DNA of 64,000 bases from the NCBI GenBank assembly GCA_017527495.1, contig JAFXPY010000001.1, positions 97,072 through 161,071 on the forward strand, in the 5' to 3' direction. A program made the translations under genes and the position numbers. Positions 34,822 through 44,947 of the stretch are shown here, in pieces (the stretch's first letter is position 1; the number at the start of each line of letters is the position of its first letter). Under the pieces are notes generated by a model. It searched no databases, was not told the DNA's origin, and saw only the letters and a list, made by a program, of their open reading frames with translations. This DNA comes from Paludibacteraceae bacterium (GTDB lineage: Bacteria; Bacteroidota; Bacteroidia; Bacteroidales; Paludibacteraceae).

Positions 34822-37092
34822 CTATATCGTTATTTGTGTAAGTTTGACAAATCGCAGCAATAAGGTCTTTTTACCTACTTGGTCGAATTGTATTTCTATT
34901 TTGTCATTTTCATTTTCTCTATAAGCAGCCAATACCGTTCCTGCGCCAAACACGCTATGTTGCACACGACTATTGATAGGGAATGGGCTTTCTATGTCTG
35001 TTCGAGGAGTCTGCGTGGTGGATAGTTTTTTTAGGTTCGTTTGTGTGCGGAAAACAGTTTTGCCGACATCATTATTGCGTTCAAAGCGTCCCCACTGATT
35101 TGTCTCGATTGTGTTTTTGCTGTTGGCTGTCGTCTTTTCTACATATTTCTGGTCTATATCATTCAAGAAACGACTCGGGATAGCAAAATTGACTTGCCCG
35201 TTTTTGAAACGACTTTTTGCATAAGTTATTATACACTTATTCATTGCGCGAGTGATTGCCACATAAAACAAGCGTCGTTCCTCTTCTATATTGTTTTCCA
35301 GATCTGCCATAGCCGAAGGAAATAGATTATCTTCAAGTCCGACGATATAGACAATCGGAAATTCCAGTCCTTTGGCGGAGTGGATGGTCATCAGAGTTAT
35401 TTTTTTCTCGGTCGGGTCTTCTTTTTGGTCAAGGTCGGTGAGTAGTGCAACTTCGGAGAGGAAACTCTGAATCGTTACAAATTCTGCTCCATCCTGTATC
35501 TGTGTCTCGGTGAATTCTCTGACGCTATTGCGCAACTCGTCCAAGTTTTGGTAGCGGTCGGTTCCCTCTGCATTCTTTTCCATAAGAGCTTCAGCCAACA
35601 ATCCGGAATTTTTGAGAACAAGTTCCATCATGCCGTAAGCATCTAATTTCTCAATTTGCTCGCGCATATTTTCAATCAGGTTGTAGAAACTTGTTACGCG
35701 TTTGGCTGTTGCCGCACTGAGTGATATGCCATGGTCTAAAGGAGCAGCCAAGAGGTCGTACATATTTTGAAGATTCTCGTGAGCGTATTGCTGAATCTTG
35801 TCTATTGTTGAATCACCTATACCGCGCTTAGGAACATTGATTATGCGCAATAGGGCTTCTTCGTCTTGAGGGTTTATGATCAGGCGGATATAGGCAAGCG
35901 CATCTTTTATCTCTTTGCGCTGATAGAACGACAACCCGCCATATATCCTATATGGGATAGCCTGTTTGCGCATTTCGTCTTCAAGAACACGCGACTGTGC
36001 ATTGGTACGATAGAGAATGGCAATGTCTTCGTAGTTGAAATCATAGTCTTTCTTTTGGCTGCGTATGTCTGTTGCCACAAAAGACGCTTCCTCACGGTCG
36101 GTAGAGAGTGAGATAACCTTGATTTTGTCGCCTTGCTCTTTCTCGGAATATACATCTTTGGGTATTTGGCCTATGTTTTTTTTAATCACTGAATTTGCGG
36201 CGTCAACGATGTTCTGCGTACTGCGATAGTTACGCTCTAATTTATATAGTTGCGAATCGCTATAGTCAGACTGAAAATTCAGGATGTTTTGTATGTCTGC
36301 CCCCCGAAACGAATAAATACTTTGAGCGTCATCGCCAACAACACAGATATTGTTTTGCGGAAGTGCGAGGCTTTTTACTATCTGGTACTGAACGAAATTT
36401 GTGTCTTGATACTCGTCAACAAGAATATATTGGAATAAGCCTTGGTAACGATTTCTGAACTCCTCATTTGTGTTGAGCAGTATATTGACATAAAAAAGCA
36501 GGTCGTCGAAATCCATAGCATTGGCTTGTCGGAGGCGTTTTTGGTATTCAACATAAATCTCGCCTAATGCCAGAATGCCACACGAGCGGTCGTAGTCCCA
36601 AATCTTTTTGTTGCTGCAATATGACTGCGGGTCATACATGTTGTTTTTCGCCCATGAGATACGATTGAGCACAGTAGAAGACTTATATTGTTTGTCGTCT
36701 AACTGTTTCTCTTTCACGATTGCCTTGACCACTGATTTGGTGTCTGTTGTGTCGTATATGGTGAAGTCGCGACCGAAGTCTAATTTGTTGGCTTCGGTGC
36801 GCAAAATACGTGCGCAAATAGAGTGAAAAGTGCCCATCCATAGGTAGCGTGCTGTGTCGTTACCAACAAGACTCTCTATGCGGCTTTTCATTTCGCGAGC
36901 CGCTTTGTTGGTGAAGGTCAGCGCAAGAATGTTTGATGCGCTCACACCATTGGCAAGAAGGTAAGCTATTTTGTATGTCAGTACGCGTGTCTTACCCGAG
37001 CCGGCACCGGCAATAACCAATTGTGCGCCGTCGGGATGGGTAACAGCCTCGTACTGAGCAGGATTTAAGTCGTTGAGAAAGTCGAAAATCAT
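34822..37092 (-). CDS. UvrD/PcrA-type superfamily 1 DNA helicase
   Basis: A 756-residue 3'-5' DNA helicase acting in repair and in clearing replication blocks. Motifs are complete: Q motif region LNPAQYEAV (9-17), Walker A AGAGSGKT (28-35), motif Ia ALTFTNKAAREMKSRI (57-72), Walker B VDEYQDTN (225-232), motif III QSIYSFRGAD, motif IV YRSTQNIVDAAN, motif V MTIHSAKGLEFPIVYIVG, and motif VI YVAITRAMNKC. The C terminus (about 700-756, INSRVQHSVFGAGTVLAAY ... KIEIQFD) is the Tudor-like RNA-polymerase-binding domain of PcrA/UvrD. Length is normal. It is 18 bp after the flippase gene and is probably the fourth gene of the transcript started at 40472. PcrA versus UvrD naming cannot be resolved. Confidence 0.93.
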   Translation of the reverse strand: MIFDFLNDLNPAQYEAVTHPDGAQLVIAGAGSGKTRVLTYKIAYLLANGVSASNILALTFTNKAAREMKSRIESLVGNDTARYLWMGTFHSICARILRTEANKLDFGRDFTIYDTTDTKSVVKAIVKEKQLDDKQYKSSTVLNRISWAKNNMYDPQSYCSNKKIWDYDRSCGILALGEIYVEYQKRLRQANAMDFDDLLFYVNILLNTNEEFRNRYQGLFQYILVDEYQDTNFVQYQIVKSLALPQNNICVVGDDAQSIYSFRGADIQNILNFQSDYSDSQLYKLERNYRSTQNIVDAANSVIKKNIGQIPKDVYSEKEQGDKIKVISLSTDREEASFVATDIRSQKKDYDFNYEDIAILYRTNAQSRVLEDEMRKQAIPYRIYGGLSFYQRKEIKDALAYIRLIINPQDEEALLRIINVPKRGIGDSTIDKIQQYAHENLQNMYDLLAAPLDHGISLSAATAKRVTSFYNLIENMREQIEKLDAYGMMELVLKNSGLLAEALMEKNAEGTDRYQNLDELRNSVREFTETQIQDGAEFVTIQSFLSEVALLTDLDQKEDPTEKKITLMTIHSAKGLEFPIVYIVGLEDNLFPSAMADLENNIEEERRLFYVAITRAMNKCIITYAKSRFKNGQVNFAIPSRFLNDIDQKYVEKTTANSKNTIETNQWGRFERNNDVGKTVFRTQTNLKKLSTTQTPRTDIESPFPINSRVQHSVFGAGTVLAAYRENENDKIEIQFDQVGKKTLLLRFVKLTQITI

Positions 37093-37110
37093 AATGTTCT
37101 GATTATGTAT

Positions 37111-38691
37111 CTAAGATTGTTTTTGATTGTTTTTGAAGTACTTACCCACAATGGGTAGGCTGCTGATTGGAAAGTCGCGTTTGAAAAGGAGTGCTAAATA
37201 TGCCACCACAGCACATGTGCCGATAAGCAGATTGGCAAGGTCTGCTCGCAGGAAACTGATGTGGTAACCTTTCAGGGTGTAACCAAACATCTCATGCTGC
37301 ATCAAATCACTTTGGGTGAAAGCATATTTGCAACCATAGTAGATGCCCAAAAGCACTATCGTTATGCCAAAATAGACAGCCATAGATTTCAAATCGTATG
37401 GGATAGGGTATTTTTTCTGACCCACAAAATAGGAAAGTAACATGCAGGTCAAGAAGCATGCCAACGATGCCCATGCACAACCCATATAGCCAATCTTTGG
37501 AACAAGAACAATGTTGAGTACAAAAATTATTGTCAGTCCGATAAGCGAGAATGCAGCACCCCATATCGTTCTGTCTGTCAGCTTGTACCATATTGACAGA
37601 TTGAAATATATGCCTTCAAAAAGATAGGAAAGCAATATGATAGGAACAACTTTTAGTCCCGACCAATATGCGGGAGAGATGATGAGTCGAAGGATGTCCA
37701 TGTATGCCACCATGCCTATGATTATGAGCAGGGCAAATATGGTGAAGTATTTAGTGGCATCAGAGTAAGCCCCGACAGAGTTCCTGGAGTTGTTCTTTGC
37801 AAAGACAAAAGGCTCGTAAGCATAACGAAAAGCCTGAATGAAAATCATCATCACCATAGCCAATTTGGCACAAGCGCCATAGATACCTAATTGTGCATTT
37901 CCCTCCTCCACGCTGTCAAACAAGTAAGGCATCATGATTTTGTCTAAGTGTTGATTCATAATTCCTGCGATACCCAAAATCAGCAGAGGTAATGAATAGC
38001 GGAGCATCTGTTTGAGCAGAGAGAGACTGAAATTGAATTTGGCTTCAAAGACAAATGGCAATAGGCATAGTGTGGTAACAATGGTGGAAAGCAGGTTAGA
38101 CACACAGACATAACCAACTTCGTAATTAGGTCTGTAGAACCAATCAATGAGTTGCGGTGAGTGTTGAGCTATGCGCGGACAAGCAAGGAGGAAAAACAGG
38201 TTGGCACCAATATTCACCAATACGCCAATAAACTTGATTATAGCAAAACGCCAAGGCCGATTTTTGTAGCGCAGATAGGCAAAGGGAATAGTGTTGAAAG
38301 CATCCATTGCCATGATCCAACCGAAATAGAAAATATAGTCAGCGTGGTTGCAGTATCCCATTGCCGATGCAATCGGTTGTTGCCATATCGTAACGCATAG
38401 GGCAAAAAGTAGCGATGTGGTGAAAAGCGAGCAAAGCGTGGTGCTATATACTTGATTAGCATCGTTTTCGGGCTTGTTGATGAAACGGAAAAAGCCTGTT
38501 TCCATACCATAAGTTAGCACCACGATAACCAAAGCCATCCAACTGTACAGATTGGTGATGACGCCATATTCACTCGTGGTTTGAAGAATGTAGGTATAGA
38601 ACGGGACGAGCAGATAATTGAGAAACTTATTGATTATGTTGCTCACTCCGTATATTGCGGTGTCTTTTGCGAGACTTTTGATTTGGCTCAT
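37111..38691 (-). CDS. Wzx/MurJ-like polysaccharide flippase (MATE/MOP superfamily)
   Basis: A 526-residue inner-membrane protein with about 14 hydrophobic helices and no signal peptide. The N terminus (SLAKDTAIYGVSNIINKFLNYLLVPFYTYIL) is the typical opening of polysaccharide_synt flippases, which turn lipid-linked oligosaccharides from the inner to the outer leaflet. A conserved Arg/Tyr helix pair is seen in FIQAFRYAYEPFVFAKN near residue 290. It lies between ruvB (21 bp) and the helicase gene (18 bp) with no glycosyltransferase genes nearby, so the glycan is unknown. Lone flippases of this kind placed among housekeeping genes are common in Bacteroidales. Confidence 0.85.
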   Translation of the reverse strand: MSQIKSLAKDTAIYGVSNIINKFLNYLLVPFYTYILQTTSEYGVITNLYSWMALVIVVLTYGMETGFFRFINKPENDANQVYSTTLCSLFTTSLLFALCVTIWQQPIASAMGYCNHADYIFYFGWIMAMDAFNTIPFAYLRYKNRPWRFAIIKFIGVLVNIGANLFFLLACPRIAQHSPQLIDWFYRPNYEVGYVCVSNLLSTIVTTLCLLPFVFEAKFNFSLSLLKQMLRYSLPLLILGIAGIMNQHLDKIMMPYLFDSVEEGNAQLGIYGACAKLAMVMMIFIQAFRYAYEPFVFAKNNSRNSVGAYSDATKYFTIFALLIIIGMVAYMDILRLIISPAYWSGLKVVPIILLSYLFEGIYFNLSIWYKLTDRTIWGAAFSLIGLTIIFVLNIVLVPKIGYMGCAWASLACFLTCMLLSYFVGQKKYPIPYDLKSMAVYFGITIVLLGIYYGCKYAFTQSDLMQHEMFGYTLKGYHISFLRADLANLLIGTCAVVAYLALLFKRDFPISSLPIVGKYFKNNQKQS

Positions 38692-38712
38692 GTAGTTGTT
38701 TGTTAAAAAAAA

Positions 38713-39738
38713 TTATTGGAAGAGGTCGAGCATACCGCTGCCGTTGTTGAATGTCTTGCCTAAGTGTTTGTAGGCGAGTTCGGTTACTTCACGACCGCGT
38801 GGCGTGCGTTTGATGAAACCTTCTTGAATGAGGTATGGTTCATACACTTCTTCCACAGTTCCGGGATCTTCTGAGATAGCCGTTGCTATAGTGCCTACAC
38901 CCACCGGTCCGCCTTTGAACTTGTCGATGATGGTGTTGAGTATCTTGTTGTCTATCTCATCGAGGCCGTAGGTATCTATGTTGAGTGCTTCGAGAGCAAT
39001 GCGCGCTATTTCGAGGTCGATGGCTCCATCGCCTTTCACCTGTGCAAAGTCGCGCACACGACGCAGCAGAGCATTGGCAATACGCGGCGTTCCGCGACTG
39101 CGACGCGCTATCTCGCCGGCGGCATTGGGGTTGATTTCTATGTTGAGCAAACGGGCTGAACGCTCAACTATGGTTGATAGTGTGGCAGCGTCATAATAGT
39201 GCAGGTGACTGTTGATGCCAAAGCGTGCACGCAGCGGACTGGTAAGCAAACCACTTCGGGTCGTAGCACCTATGAGGGTGAATGGATTGAGGTCAATCTG
39301 TATCGAACGAGCCGAAGGACCTTTGTCTATCATGATGTCTATGCGGTAGTCTTCCATTGCCGAATAGAGATATTCTTCCACTACAGGACTCAAACGGTGT
39401 ATCTCGTCGATGAAAAGCACGTCATTAGGTTCAAGACTCGTCAGCAAACCTGCCAAATCACCGGGCTTGTCAAGCACAGGACCTGATGTTACTTTGAAGC
39501 CTACGCCTAATTCGTTGGCTATAATATTGGCAAGTGTTGTCTTGCCTAAGCCCGGAGGACCAAACAAAAGTGTGTGGTCGAGATTCTCGCCACGCATCTT
39601 GGCTGCCGTAACAAAGACACGCAGATTATCAACAATTTTTTTCTGACCATTGAAATCATCAAACCGAAGCGGACGCAAAGCACTATCCACCTCGCCATCG
39701 CTCATCTGCTGCTGTTTGCGTATGTCAAATTCACTCAT
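38713..39738 (-). CDS. ruvB: Holliday junction branch-migration ATPase RuvB
   Basis: A 341-residue AAA+ motor that drives RuvA-bound Holliday junctions. Walker A GPPGLGKT at residues 60-67, Walker [10 protein letters not shown] with DEIH at 111-114, sensor 1 GATT at 157-160 followed by [14 protein letters not shown] (arginine finger and RuvB signature), and sensor 2 [17 protein letters not shown]. The C-terminal winged helix carries [20 protein letters not shown], which is near universal in RuvB. Length is that of the family. Its ATG overlaps the stop of the upstream ABC ATPase gene by 4 nt (ATGA), showing translational coupling. Confidence 0.97.
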   Translation of the reverse strand: MSEFDIRKQQQMSDGEVDSALRPLRFDDFNGQKKIVDNLRVFVTAAKMRGENLDHTLLFGPPGLGKTTLANIIANELGVGFKVTSGPVLDKPGDLAGLLTSLEPNDVLFIDEIHRLSPVVEEYLYSAMEDYRIDIMIDKGPSARSIQIDLNPFTLIGATTRSGLLTSPLRARFGINSHLHYYDAATLSTIVERSARLLNIEINPNAAGEIARRSRGTPRIANALLRRVRDFAQVKGDGAIDLEIARIALEALNIDTYGLDEIDNKILNTIIDKFKGGPVGVGTIATAISEDPGTVEEVYEPYLIQEGFIKRTPRGREVTELAYKHLGKTFNNGSGMLDLFQ

Positions 39739-40439
39739 GCTGTTTTTTCTCTAAAAAGTTTGTTCAAATCAACCGCTGTCAGGTCGTCTATGTCTGCCAC
39801 TATCTTGCCATTATTCAGTATGGCAACGCGACTGCACATCTCTTTGACCTCTTGCATAATGTGGGTGCTCAAAATCACTGTACGGTCTTTGCCGAGGTCA
39901 CGAATCAGTTGGCGTATCTCGTCAAGTTGATTGGGATCAAGTCCTGTTGTCGGTTCGTCAAGAATCAACACTTCCGGATTGCCCATAATGGCTTGTGCCA
40001 AGCCGATACGCTGGCGGTAGCCTTTCGACAACTGACCTAATCTCTTGTTCTGCTCGCGAGTGATGCCCACTTTTTCTATCAATTCGTCAACGCGCTGCTT
40101 GCGCTGACCTGATTGTATGCCACTCAACTCAGCCATAAAAGAAAGGTATTCACGAACATACATATCGTCGTAAAGAGGGTTGTTTTCCGGCAAATAACCT
40201 ATTTTAGACGCCACTTGGTGAGGATTGATAGACATATCAACACCACAAATCGTCAGATGAGTATCCTCTTTATTGTCGAATGACCAATAGCCGGTCATGA
40301 TTTTCATCAAAGTTGACTTGCCGGCACCATTAGGACCTAACAAGCCCAACACCTGACCGGAGGGAATGCTCAACGACACATCATCAAGTATAGTCTGACT
40401 ACCAATCGTTTTATATAAATGCTTGATTTCAACTGACAT
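39735..40439 (-). CDS. ABC transporter ATP-binding protein, GldA-like
   Basis: A 234-residue ABC ATPase: Walker [10 protein letters not shown] near residue 35, Q-loop and the family mark [18 protein letters not shown] near 83, signature [14 protein letters not shown], Walker [13 protein letters not shown], and switch His in STHIM. The LPENNPLY block is shared with GldA of gliding-motility ABC transporters. It is shorter than GldA (about 300 residues), lacking the C-terminal extension, and no GldF/GldG permease genes are adjacent. It heads the operon with ruvB, overlapping it by 4 nt, and has a consensus promoter 33 bp upstream. As an orphan ATPase its permease partner must be encoded elsewhere. 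Confidence 0.85.
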   Translation of the reverse strand: MSVEIKHLYKTIGSQTILDDVSLSIPSGQVLGLLGPNGAGKSTLMKIMTGYWSFDNKEDTHLTICGVDMSINPHQVASKIGYLPENNPLYDDMYVREYLSFMAELSGIQSGQRKQRVDELIEKVGITREQNKRLGQLSKGYRQRIGLAQAIMGNPEVLILDEPTTGLDPNQLDEIRQLIRDLGKDRTVILSTHIMQEVKEMCSRVAILNNGKIVADIDDLTAVDLNKLFREKTA

Positions 40440-40471
40440 AGTTATTTTGTGTGGGACTTAAAAATAATTTA

Positions 40472-40503
40472 CAAATTTAAGCGTTTTTTTTGTTTTGAGC
40501 AAA
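40472..40503 (-). promoter_or_regulatory. Consensus promoter of the ATPase-ruvB-flippase-uvrD operon
   Basis: Minus strand: TTTG (40503-40500) - 20 nt - TAAATTTG (40479-40472). Transcription would start near 40466, about 27 nt before the ATG at 40439. It lies entirely in the 77-bp gap after the T9SS-cargo gene. Confidence 0.78.
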
Positions 40504-40516
40504 TTGACACTTCGTT

Positions 40517-43500
40517 TTAGTAAACAAATGTTTTTATTGTCGTTTTTGTTTGTTTCGAGTAAACAAGGTAAACGCCTTGTTGCAGAGGAATTGAAACACT
40601 ACTGCCCGCCGCTATGTCCCATTGCCCGAGTTCTTCGCCTAATGGATTGAATATGCTTATGTCTTGATTTTCTTGTGATTGCAGAATGAGCATGTTCTTT
40701 TGTGCTATAATAGAAAGCCCATTGATGGTTGAGAAGTGTGTTAAAAAAGTCTGTGGGTTTAGAATTGCGTCGGCGTCAAAGGTGTCGTTGATATTCCATG
40801 TGCTTTTTGATGAGGCGATATAACTATCTGTCCAGTTTACAACCGATTTGAAGTTGCGGCGGAATTGTTGTTTCTCAAAATCCCAGTCGAAACGCTGCAC
40901 TTGGGCATCGTAATAGTTGCAGAAAGTGGCATTACCGGAAATAAGCAAAGTGTTGTTTGCCAAATCTTCAATGTCGGTGTTATGCGCCGATATTGTTTGC
41001 CCCGGACCTTCCAAGACGATGTATTTTCCGTTCCAATAGTTGTAGGCATCGTCGCCTTTGTCGGCTTTGTTCGGAAACATGATAGCGTATGTCCTGCCTT
41101 TGTGCATTATTATTCCGTTGGAGTCGGGTCGTGCTATAGTCCATGCTGTCGCAAATTGCCCATCCGGAAATGCAAGATTGCTTGCTTCATAAAGGTGGAA
41201 ATCGCCATCCAAAGAGTCTTTGTTTTCAATTGGGTAGAGAGTTTGTTGTGTGCGTGCCACCTGTGGAAGTATGTCGCTTTCGCTCCGATTGGTGGTTGGC
41301 TTGTACGGACTTACGGCTCTTTGGTAGAGCGACCATAGAGGAACATCCATACCCAATTCGTGACGAAGCTCGCTCAAACGACCTTTGATAATGATTGTTT
41401 GTACAATTTTTTTGTAGTAGTCATATTCCAAATCAGGATCTGTCGTCTTGCCATTCTCGTCTGTAGCCCAAGTGCGAAGCAATGTGATGTCGCTGACGTC
41501 AAAAGGCATAGTCAAAATACGCCATTTGTCTGCCATTGTCCACGTAACGAGATACACCCTTTTGTTGATGGTGTAGTCTTCTGTCTCTGTTATGTTTGAA
41601 GGTATGTGTTGTTGAGCAACGGGGTAGTAGGGGTTGACATCGCATAATGCAAGATAGTTGGTACCCTCAAGTGTATCGCCATCAGCCTTTTTGATTGTTG
41701 CCATCAAAGGCCTGTTTTCGTTCGGGAAATCAGTGCTCAGGCCGGAAGGAATAAACAAGTCCCAATTCTGATGGTTGTTGAAGTTGTTGTCGCATTGCCG
41801 ATCCCCTTTCGACGGGAGGTAGGCCATGATATAATTCTCGCCTGTTTGTGCGTTCTTTTGTGTGGTAAGGTAGTTGAAGTTGTAGTTGTCGAACACGGCA
41901 TCAGGCTCGAGTGAAGTGATTGGAATAACTTTATTGTTGCCGGTAATGCAGGGTAAGTAATAGTCAAAGACTGTGTCTTGGCCATTGGTCGGACAACTTG
42001 TTATGCCGGAGCAATTAGGTGCCGTCTCATCGCCGTCTGTTGTGCGAACTATGCAATTCTCGAAATTACCGCCTGTGATATATGTTCTGAGCGGCATGTA
42101 CATTATGTAGTATTCGCGGTCAAATGTCTGACCATTGGCAAGTTGCATTGTGCGACTTGTGGGGTTGCTCAATAGCGGTGTTGTCATTCGGAAATTACCG
42201 CCTTTGATATATACCAACCCATCGCCTACATCTGAACCAATGTCAGGGCATACATAGTTTACCATAGGTGTCTTATAGGCTCGTCGGCTGACCATCATAA
42301 AATTGACAGTGGAGGTGGAGTTGTCGGCGGGAGAGAGGTGATAGTTGCCGCCGTCGAAAGTAACCGATGTCCTTGTGTTGCCTGAATATATCGGAGCCGA
42401 AAGACAGTGATATGTCGTTTCTGTATTGCCGAGAGCTTCGTCTGACGAGCCTTCAAGTTTGAGCAGTCCCTTTGTGCGCTTTTGGTCTGTCCATAAGTCG
42501 TCTAAAGTGAGACTGATGTATGTCGTGTTTGAAACATTGAGATATATGGCAGCCGAATATAGAGTGCTCATAGTCTGTTTGCCTGTGTTGCCTGCCAAAT
42601 AGTTGCGCCCGGCAAAATGTATGTGTGTATCTTGTCCGTCACCTTCAAGAGCAATGGCGGCACTAAGATATTTGCGCGGCACTTTTTCAAATGAGGCTGT
42701 CGGCTCGTCTCCCTCAACGCCTAAACTCTTTGTGCCGATTTGGAAATTCTCAAGGTAGATATTGTTTACGCCTCCATTCCTGATGTGTATCACTGCCGGA
42801 CCATCGTCGTTGCCGCACACAGCACCGCTGAAAAATGTTTTTGTCTCTGTCCCTGTGGCTGACAATCCATATATAGTGGCAGGAACGAGACGACCGGTGA
42901 AATAGATTTTTTTGTTGTTGGCGGTTATTGTTTGTGGACCTTGTCTCTTGCCGTCGAAGCGTTCTTTGAGTTTGTAGGTGTTTTGATGCCGTGTGTAGTG
43001 CAGCACATCAGCGTGTGTTATTGTGTTTTGAATCTTTGACCGAGTATTGTGCCTGTAGATGGATTGATTGACATAACTGAGATTGAATTGCAAAGGACTC
43101 TCTAATCGGTTGAAATGCAGAATGGTATATACAGTATCTTTGTCAATTCCTTTAGGCCAATAGAATGTGTCTTTAATTGTGTCGGTTTGCCAATACATTC
43201 TGACTGCCTCTTTACCTCCACCAGGAGCATTCGGGATAAATGCAGTGTCGTAAGGCGAAATCCATTCTGTGGCACCATCAATATATTTCAATTCACCCAT
43301 AGCAACCCGCTCTGTACCTTCTATGTGTGGATTGAATATTTGCCGATTGAGCCGCATGACGATGCATCCAATTGTGTCAAGAATCGTGTCAGGTTGGTCT
43401 ATCCAATGATAGGAGGTTGAAATAAATTCATAATCGTAATAGTTGCGGACGACATAGCCCTGACTTGTTGTCCATGAGCAAGAGCATGAGTCGTATTGTG

Positions 43501-44023
43501 AGAGAATGGTTATTGTTGAGTCGGGTAGGGTATCGTTGTATGGCAGTGAGATGATTTGTTGTGTGTCGGGTTGACTTAGGGGTATAGAGGTTTGTATGCA
43601 TGTAGTGTTGCCGAAATTGTCTTTTTGTGGCTCATGGTGCATCAGATATGTTGTTTTAGTAATTAGTACATTGCGATACGATGTTGGCTCTAAATACCAG
43701 AATAGTTGCGGGTTATGTTTGTCTTGAACGATATTGTTGAAATCAATGTCGTTGATGTGAGATTTTATTGCTTCAAGTGAATTGGTGTTTGGCAATGCAA
43801 AATAATTTGTGTCTTGTCGCTCTTGCCATATCCTTCCGTAGATATACAAATCATCGAACAAAGCATTACCTTGTCCGTCAAAACAATTACTCAGGTTGGC
43901 AATGTCGGTTATGATAGAATTGTCAGATGTAATTGTTTGAGGGTACGGAGAATTGCCCATGGCTTGAACTGTATGCAAGCACAAAGCAAATGTAAGCAAT
44001 ATGTTAAATATGCCTTTTTTCAC
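40517..44023 (-). CDS. Large T9SS-exported surface protein of unknown function
   Basis: A protein of 1168 residues if started at GTG 44023-44021, which gives a compact signal peptide (MKKGIFNILLTF ... HTVQA). A TTG four codons further upstream (44035) falls inside the promoter -7 box and is unlikely. The mature part is beta-rich, with long stretches of strand-turn repeats (for example near residues 380-640: HIRNGGVNNIYLENFQIG, IALEGDGQDTHIHFAGRN, VTFDGGNYHLSPADN, YIKGGNFRMTTP) that suggest a parallel beta-helix. The last ~70 residues (ISIFNPLGEELGQWDI ... LQQGVYLVYSKQTKTT) fit a T9SS type A sorting domain, so it should be exported and attached to the surface. No catalytic motif was recognised. 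It is a single-gene unit. Confidence 0.75.
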   Translation of the reverse strand: MKKGIFNILLTFALCLHTVQAMGNSPYPQTITSDNSIITDIANLSNCFDGQGNALFDDLYIYGRIWQERQDTNYFALPNTNSLEAIKSHINDIDFNNIVQDKHNPQLFWYLEPTSYRNVLITKTTYLMHHEPQKDNFGNTTCIQTSIPLSQPDTQQIISLPYNDTLPDSTITILSQYDSCSCSWTTSQGYVVRNYYDYEFISTSYHWIDQPDTILDTIGCIVMRLNRQIFNPHIEGTERVAMGELKYIDGATEWISPYDTAFIPNAPGGGKEAVRMYWQTDTIKDTFYWPKGIDKDTVYTILHFNRLESPLQFNLSYVNQSIYRHNTRSKIQNTITHADVLHYTRHQNTYKLKERFDGKRQGPQTITANNKKIYFTGRLVPATIYGLSATGTETKTFFSGAVCGNDDGPAVIHIRNGGVNNIYLENFQIGTKSLGVEGDEPTASFEKVPRKYLSAAIALEGDGQDTHIHFAGRNYLAGNTGKQTMSTLYSAAIYLNVSNTTYISLTLDDLWTDQKRTKGLLKLEGSSDEALGNTETTYHCLSAPIYSGNTRTSVTFDGGNYHLSPADNSTSTVNFMMVSRRAYKTPMVNYVCPDIGSDVGDGLVYIKGGNFRMTTPLLSNPTSRTMQLANGQTFDREYYIMYMPLRTYITGGNFENCIVRTTDGDETAPNCSGITSCPTNGQDTVFDYYLPCITGNNKVIPITSLEPDAVFDNYNFNYLTTQKNAQTGENYIMAYLPSKGDRQCDNNFNNHQNWDLFIPSGLSTDFPNENRPLMATIKKADGDTLEGTNYLALCDVNPYYPVAQQHIPSNITETEDYTINKRVYLVTWTMADKWRILTMPFDVSDITLLRTWATDENGKTTDPDLEYDYYKKIVQTIIIKGRLSELRHELGMDVPLWSLYQRAVSPYKPTTNRSESDILPQVARTQQTLYPIENKDSLDGDFHLYEASNLAFPDGQFATAWTIARPDSNGIIMHKGRTYAIMFPNKADKGDDAYNYWNGKYIVLEGPGQTISAHNTDIEDLANNTLLISGNATFCNYYDAQVQRFDWDFEKQQFRRNFKSVVNWTDSYIASSKSTWNINDTFDADAILNPQTFLTHFSTINGLSIIAQKNMLILQSQENQDISIFNPLGEELGQWDIAAGSSVSIPLQQGVYLVYSKQTKTTIKTFVY

Positions 44024-44032
44024 TTCAACTTG

Positions 44033-44064
44033 CAAAGTTAATTTTTTTTAGCAAAAAAAACAAC
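44033..44064 (-). promoter_or_regulatory. Promoter of the T9SS-cargo gene
   Basis: Minus strand: GTTG (44064-44061) - 20 nt - TAACTTTG (44040-44033). The -7 box is exact; the -33 has one mismatch. The predicted start of transcription (about 44027) is only a few bases ahead of the GTG start at 44023, so the mRNA would be nearly leaderless. Confidence 0.6.
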
Positions 44065-44129
44065 TTTTTTTAGCGATTTATGATTAAAAAATGTAGGTAT
44101 TAGATTAAAAATCAAGTTCCGCAGTAAAA

Positions 44130-44940
44130 TATTTATATCTCGGCACTCAACGGCGTTAGCCGTTTAGAGCAGGGATATAAAAATTCCATTAATATTCGAA
44201 ACTTAATTATTGCGCAAAAATAATCAATAATTAAAGTTTCCCACATGGTTAAATGTTATCGCGTAGCGATTTTCTTTTAATAGGATAGCGGATTATATTT
44301 ATCCATTGATTTCCCGTTAGGGAATTTCTATTGCGAAAAATTAATTTAAAAGATATTCCCTAACGGGAAATAACGCTGATTGCAATATCAATGCTATTAA
44401 AAGGAACCCCCTACGGGTATAATCTCAATAAAAGCACTACAGAACATTAGTGGTAAACTTTAGTCAATAAATGATTATATGCAAAAATGGCATATTGAGA
44501 ACATTGAAAATTATTTATTCAAGTTTTCAAGTACTTAATGTGCTACATTATAAGAACTCGTTTGTGTCAGATTCAAAGGCAAAAAACCGCGTTAGCGGTT
44601 TCATATTAATAGAAAATTTATTTGCACATTCCGTCTCTCCCAACCGCGTTAGCGGTTGCATATTAAAATACTATGCAGTAAATTTGAAAATCTGGCAATG
44701 TGCAACCACTCCGTGGTTGTTGTGCTTGTATTCTTGATTGTATCTATTAATATGCATTAATATGCAACGGCTAACGCCGTTGTACGCCGAAATATTAAAA
44801 TTCGATTAATATGCGAAACTTGAATATGTAACGGCTACGTCGTAGTTTTAGCAAGAGGGAAACTTCTATTTAGTAACTAAACTTTCCCACTTATAGAAAT
44901 TACGGCTTTAGCTGTTACATGTTAATAGAAAATTCTTCTT
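44130..44940. repeat. Mosaic of hairpin elements (intergenic block B)
   Basis: No gene is visible in 44036-44947. Modules in order: AACGGC-GTTA-GCCGTT (near 44148); GGTTAAATGTTA with TCGC-GTA-GCGA and TTTTCTTTTAATAG (near 44250-44282); TTTCCCGTTAGGGAA (near 44311); inverted TTCCCTAACGGGAA (near 44355) and ACCCCCTACGGGT (near 44405), each preceded by TTAAAAG; AACCGC-GTTA-GCGGTT at 44585 and 44642; CAACCAC-TCC-GTGGTTG at 44703; AACGGC-TAAC-GCCGTT at 44766; degenerate copies to 44930. Segments 44585-44825 and 44236-44370 match 33477-33700 and 33714-33846, respectively, almost base for base outside the loops. Confidence 0.85.
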
Positions 44941-44947
44941 TCACCTT

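Noticed and set aside
44471..44737. Small plus-strand frame of 88 codons in intergenic block B
   Set aside because: It runs through two AACCGC hairpins that translate to repeated RVSG words; not conserved with the matching part of block A, where the frame is broken.
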